Part shown: in pieces, positions 63,241-64,000 of the stretch
Position numbering within the stretch: position 1 is the first letter of the stretch
Layout of the letters: each line of letters begins with the position of its first letter
Assembly (NCBI RefSeq): GCF_009846755.1
Contig: NZ_AQOR01000014.1
Coordinates: 1 to 64,000 of the forward strand
DNA length: 64,000 bases
DNA from: Alcanivorax sp. S71-1-4
GTDB lineage: Bacteria > Pseudomonadota > Gammaproteobacteria > Pseudomonadales > Alcanivoracaceae
Direction: 5' to 3'
Position numbers and translations under genes: made by a program
The notes under the pieces: generated by a model
What the model was told of the DNA's origin: nothing
Databases searched by the model: none
What the model saw: only the letters and a program-made list of their open reading frames with translations

Positions 63241-63615
63241 TTACTGTCGCGGGGTGAAGGGGATCAGCCACTGCATGGCCTGATTACGCAGTGCGGACGG
63301 CCCGTCCGGGTACAATGCCACGCCATCGGGACGGATAAACAGTACCGCGCCGGAGGTGAGGCCGACAAAGCCGGCGATCTGCTCGCGCACGAAGCCGTGT
63401 TCCTCGTGCCAGTCCGGTTGCATTGGCGCCGGGATCAGTTCGAAGCCGAGCACGCCGTTGCCGAGCGGGTCGGTCAGCGCCGGGCGGTCGCGGTACAGGC
63501 CCACCGCTTCAGCGCTGATCATCAGCACCATATCATGGTGAAAATACAGCAGGTTCACGTCCCCGCGTTCTGCGAGGGCGCACCGTTCATGAGACTGGAT
63601 GATGGTATCGGTCAT
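63241..63615 (-). CDS. Hypothetical protein, 124 aa
   Basis: A small soluble protein with no family that I recognise. Segments LLYFHHDMVLMISAEAVGLY and GVLGFELIPAPMQPDW suggest a beta-rich fold. The start could be ATG 63615 or ATG 63624; TATAAT overlaps the latter region, so a very short leader is possible, and no clear ribosome site is seen. It is 15 bp upstream of the GNAT-nitrilase gene on the same strand, so probably in its operon, and divergent from the sirtuin gene. Confidence 0.6.
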   Translation of the reverse strand: MTDTIIQSHERCALAERGDVNLLYFHHDMVLMISAEAVGLYRDRPALTDPLGNGVLGFELIPAPMQPDWHEEHGFVREQIAGFVGLTSGAVLFIRPDGVALYPDGPSALRNQAMQWLIPFTPRQ

Positions 63616-63644
63616 GGGCGGCATTATAACGTCAGGAGGGCGCC

Positions 63645-64000
63645 GTGCGCGAAAGCCGTGAAGCATTGAATATTGTGATCCTGACCGGGGCGGGCATTTC
63701 GGCCGAGTCCGGCATCCGCACTTTTCGCGGCGATGATGGCCTGTGGGAGAACCACCGGCTGGAGGACGTGGCCACGCCCGAGGCATTTCTGCGCCAGCCG
63801 GCACTGGTGCAGCGTTTCTATAACGACCGCCGCCGGCAACTGCATGCCCCGACACTCGCCCCCAACGCGGCGCACCATGCGCTGGCGCGGCTGGAACAGG
63901 CTCTGCCCGGACAGGTGCTGGTGATCACCCAGAACATCGACAACCTGCACGAGCGTGCGGGCAGCCAGGCACTGATTCACATGCACGGCGAACTGCTCAA
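63645..64000 (+). CDS. cobB: NAD-dependent protein deacylase, sirtuin family (partial, runs off the window)
   Basis: The first ~118 residues of a sirtuin. The NAD-binding motifs [18 protein letters not shown] and [14 protein letters not shown] are present, and the catalytic His lies in MHGELL at the window edge. [15 protein letters not shown] is typical of CobB-type (class III) deacylases. The start is GTG 63645 with AGGAGGG four bases upstream. The zinc-binding domain lies beyond base 64000. Confidence 0.92.
   Translation, partial: MRESREALNIVILTGAGISAESGIRTFRGDDGLWENHRLEDVATPEAFLRQPALVQRFYNDRRRQLHAPTLAPNAAHHALARLEQALPGQVLVITQNIDNLHERAGSQALIHMHGELL

Overview
The window is about 62-65 % GC by eye and reads as a chromosomal segment of a marine-type gammaproteobacterium. 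Alcanivorax or a close relative in the Alcanivoracaceae is my best guess: an actinobacterial-type malate dehydrogenase, a LiuR-controlled leucine/isovalerate operon, a stand-alone ETF-QO with etfBA, a phasin, and several GMC oxidoreductases. This is inference from gene content; no rRNA or tRNA is present to test it.

Region by region. 1-4 kb: a GMC oxidoreductase, a ketopantoate-reductase-like protein and an Lgt-like membrane protein. 4-20.7 kb: a nitrate-assimilation locus. A minus-strand operon nirB-nirD-FAD reductase-nasA-cobA ends near a second nirD. Plus-strand narK and nirC are each followed by a PP2C phosphatase/Ser-Thr kinase fusion, and nasR (NIT-ANTAR antiterminator) lies at the far end. 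nirB and nirC both have a -24/-12 (sigma-54) promoter and an intrinsic terminator inside the leader, the layout expected for NtrC activation plus NasR antitermination. 20.8-34.1 kb: housekeeping and metabolic genes (trhO, bolA, carboxylesterase, phasin, AraC regulator, FAD reductase, mdh, rraA, hybrid histidine kinase) with one AT-rich secreted orphan at 28.0-29.3 kb. 34.3-42.3 kb: liuR-liuA-liuB-liuC-liuD-acetoacetyl-CoA synthetase behind a perfect LiuR palindrome. 42.4-50.2 kb: a secreted protein of unknown role, two tandem Tat-subunit/GMC-oxidoreductase modules, and an SPFH/NfeD pair.

50.4-56.2 kb is an AT-rich accessory island on the minus strand. It looks like a run of integron gene cassettes without an integrase. 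One good and two degenerate attC sites are visible, together with a DUF262-HEPN gene pair, a GIY-YIG protein, a DUF2513 protein, a DUF5343/HEPN-like gene pair, truncated cassette genes and a fragment of a Y1 (REP-associated type) transposase. Five copies of an ~80-95 bp element ending in GGGGACACGCA/TGCGTGTCCC sit at gene junctions, often where an attC would be expected. 56.7-60.5 kb: etfBA and divergent ETF-QO with a PsrA-like palindrome between them. 60.7-64 kb: higBA toxin-antitoxin, a GNAT-nitrilase fusion, a small unknown protein and the start of a sirtuin.

Across the window a 167-bp inverted-repeat element recurs (four full copies plus the end of a fifth at base 1), always at gene 3' ends; at three genes its terminal TAG is the gene's own stop codon. 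A second ~160-bp element occurs twice, again directly after gene stops. No CRISPR array, tRNA, rRNA or replication origin was seen.
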